Assembly (NCBI GenBank): GCA_900550025.1
Contig: URQP01000066.1
Location: 1 to 15,995, forward strand
Direction of reading: 5' to 3'
Length of the DNA stretch: 15,995 bases
From: an uncultured Porphyromonadaceae bacterium
GTDB lineage: Bacteria; Bacteroidota; Bacteroidia; Bacteroidales; Muribaculaceae
Part shown: positions 15,841-15,995 of the stretch, one piece after another
Layout: each line of letters begins with the position of its first letter
How positions within the stretch are numbered: position 1 is the first letter of the stretch
Translations under genes and position numbers: made by a program
Notes under the pieces: model-generated
What the model was told of the DNA's origin: nothing
Database searches by the model: none
The model's input: only the letters and a program-made list of their open reading frames with translations

Positions 15841-15908
15841 GTGTCCTCCCCTGTTCACGGAGCGAAGCGCAGTTAATAGGGGAGGTGTCCCGAAGGGACG
15901 GAGGGGTT
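15841..15908 (-). repeat. Structured repeat module C, near-copy of A
   Basis: Same stems as module A (CCTCCCCT at 15845-15852, AGGGGAGG at 15878-15885, GTCCC-GAA-GGGAC at 15887-15899) with a 25-base loop. The loop centre reads GGAGCGAAGCGCAG, where A has GAAGCTTGCGGAG. It starts a second composite unit 84 bases after module B. Confidence 0.85.
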
Positions 15909-15980
15909 TGAGAAAAGGTTAGTGTTGAGCGGTTAGAGGTTATGCGGTGTTTGATTTCACCGCTCCGCGGTGATTTTGTC
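15909..15980. repeat. Spacer of the second composite repeat
   Basis: The 72-base spacer holds TCACCGC-TCC-GCGGTGA (15957-15973), the counterpart of 15665-15681 with one stem pair changed from T-A to C-G. GGTTAGAGGTT (15931-15941) is the inverse of AACCTCTAACC at 15806-15816, outside the unit. Confidence 0.55.
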
Positions 15981-15995
15981 AACCCCCTCGGCACG
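15981..15995 (+). repeat. Structured repeat module D, cut by the window end
   Basis: AACCCCCTCGGCACG is identical to the first 15 bases of module B (15688-15702) and sits in the same relation to the preceding hairpin. It therefore starts the inverted partner of module C. The rest lies beyond the window. Confidence 0.65.

Noticed and set aside
15502..15995. CRISPR array
   Set aside because: The repeats are inverted pairs with internal hairpins, spaced irregularly and few in number, with no cas genes in the window.

Overview
The window looks like a chromosomal segment of a Bacteroidales bacterium, possibly Muribaculaceae-like (this rank is inference from gene style only). Support comes from promoters of the Bacteroidetes type (TTTG, about 19 bases, then TAnnTTTG), very short leaders without clear Shine-Dalgarno sites, a Bacteroidetes-style pRiA4b ORF-3-like protein, and single-copy housekeeping genes with the usual family lengths.

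Layout. Bases 1-622 hold an IS200-like HUH/Y1 transposase on the minus strand. It is bracketed by two inverted copies of a 21-base hairpin that differ by one compensatory base-pair exchange, and an unrelated longer hairpin lies at 10-46. lepA (707-2494, +) has its own near-perfect promoter. The space between lepA and the converging minus-strand operon carries a promoter-like sequence followed by a strong hairpin terminator, a possible small RNA. From 9559 back to 2708 seven minus-strand genes form one tight cluster: udk, lptB, sppA, lpxK, purine nucleoside phosphorylase, thiL and a pRiA4b ORF-3-like gene. It mixes envelope biogenesis (LptB, LpxK, SppA) with nucleoside salvage (Udk, PNP) and thiamine diphosphate synthesis (ThiL).

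Divergently, from 9767, a plus-strand operon encodes an MlaE-type permease, an MlaF-type ATPase, a SpoU/TrmH RNA methyltransferase and RadA, joined by overlaps or 2-base gaps. Then come the RNase P RNA gene, with a textbook promoter and a terminating P1 helix, and a YihY/BrkB-family membrane protein with a cytoplasmic, winged-helix-like C-terminus and a TTG start.

Bases 15177-15995 contain no convincing gene. The last 500 bases hold two tandem composite repeats. Each is a pair of roughly 67-base modules in inverted orientation around a hairpin-bearing spacer, and the modules vary by compensatory stem changes while keeping the same architecture. Together with the hairpin-flanked transposase at the other end, this is the most unusual part of the window and suggests REP/REPIN- or MITE-like structured repeats. 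A mobilising link between the two ends is speculation.
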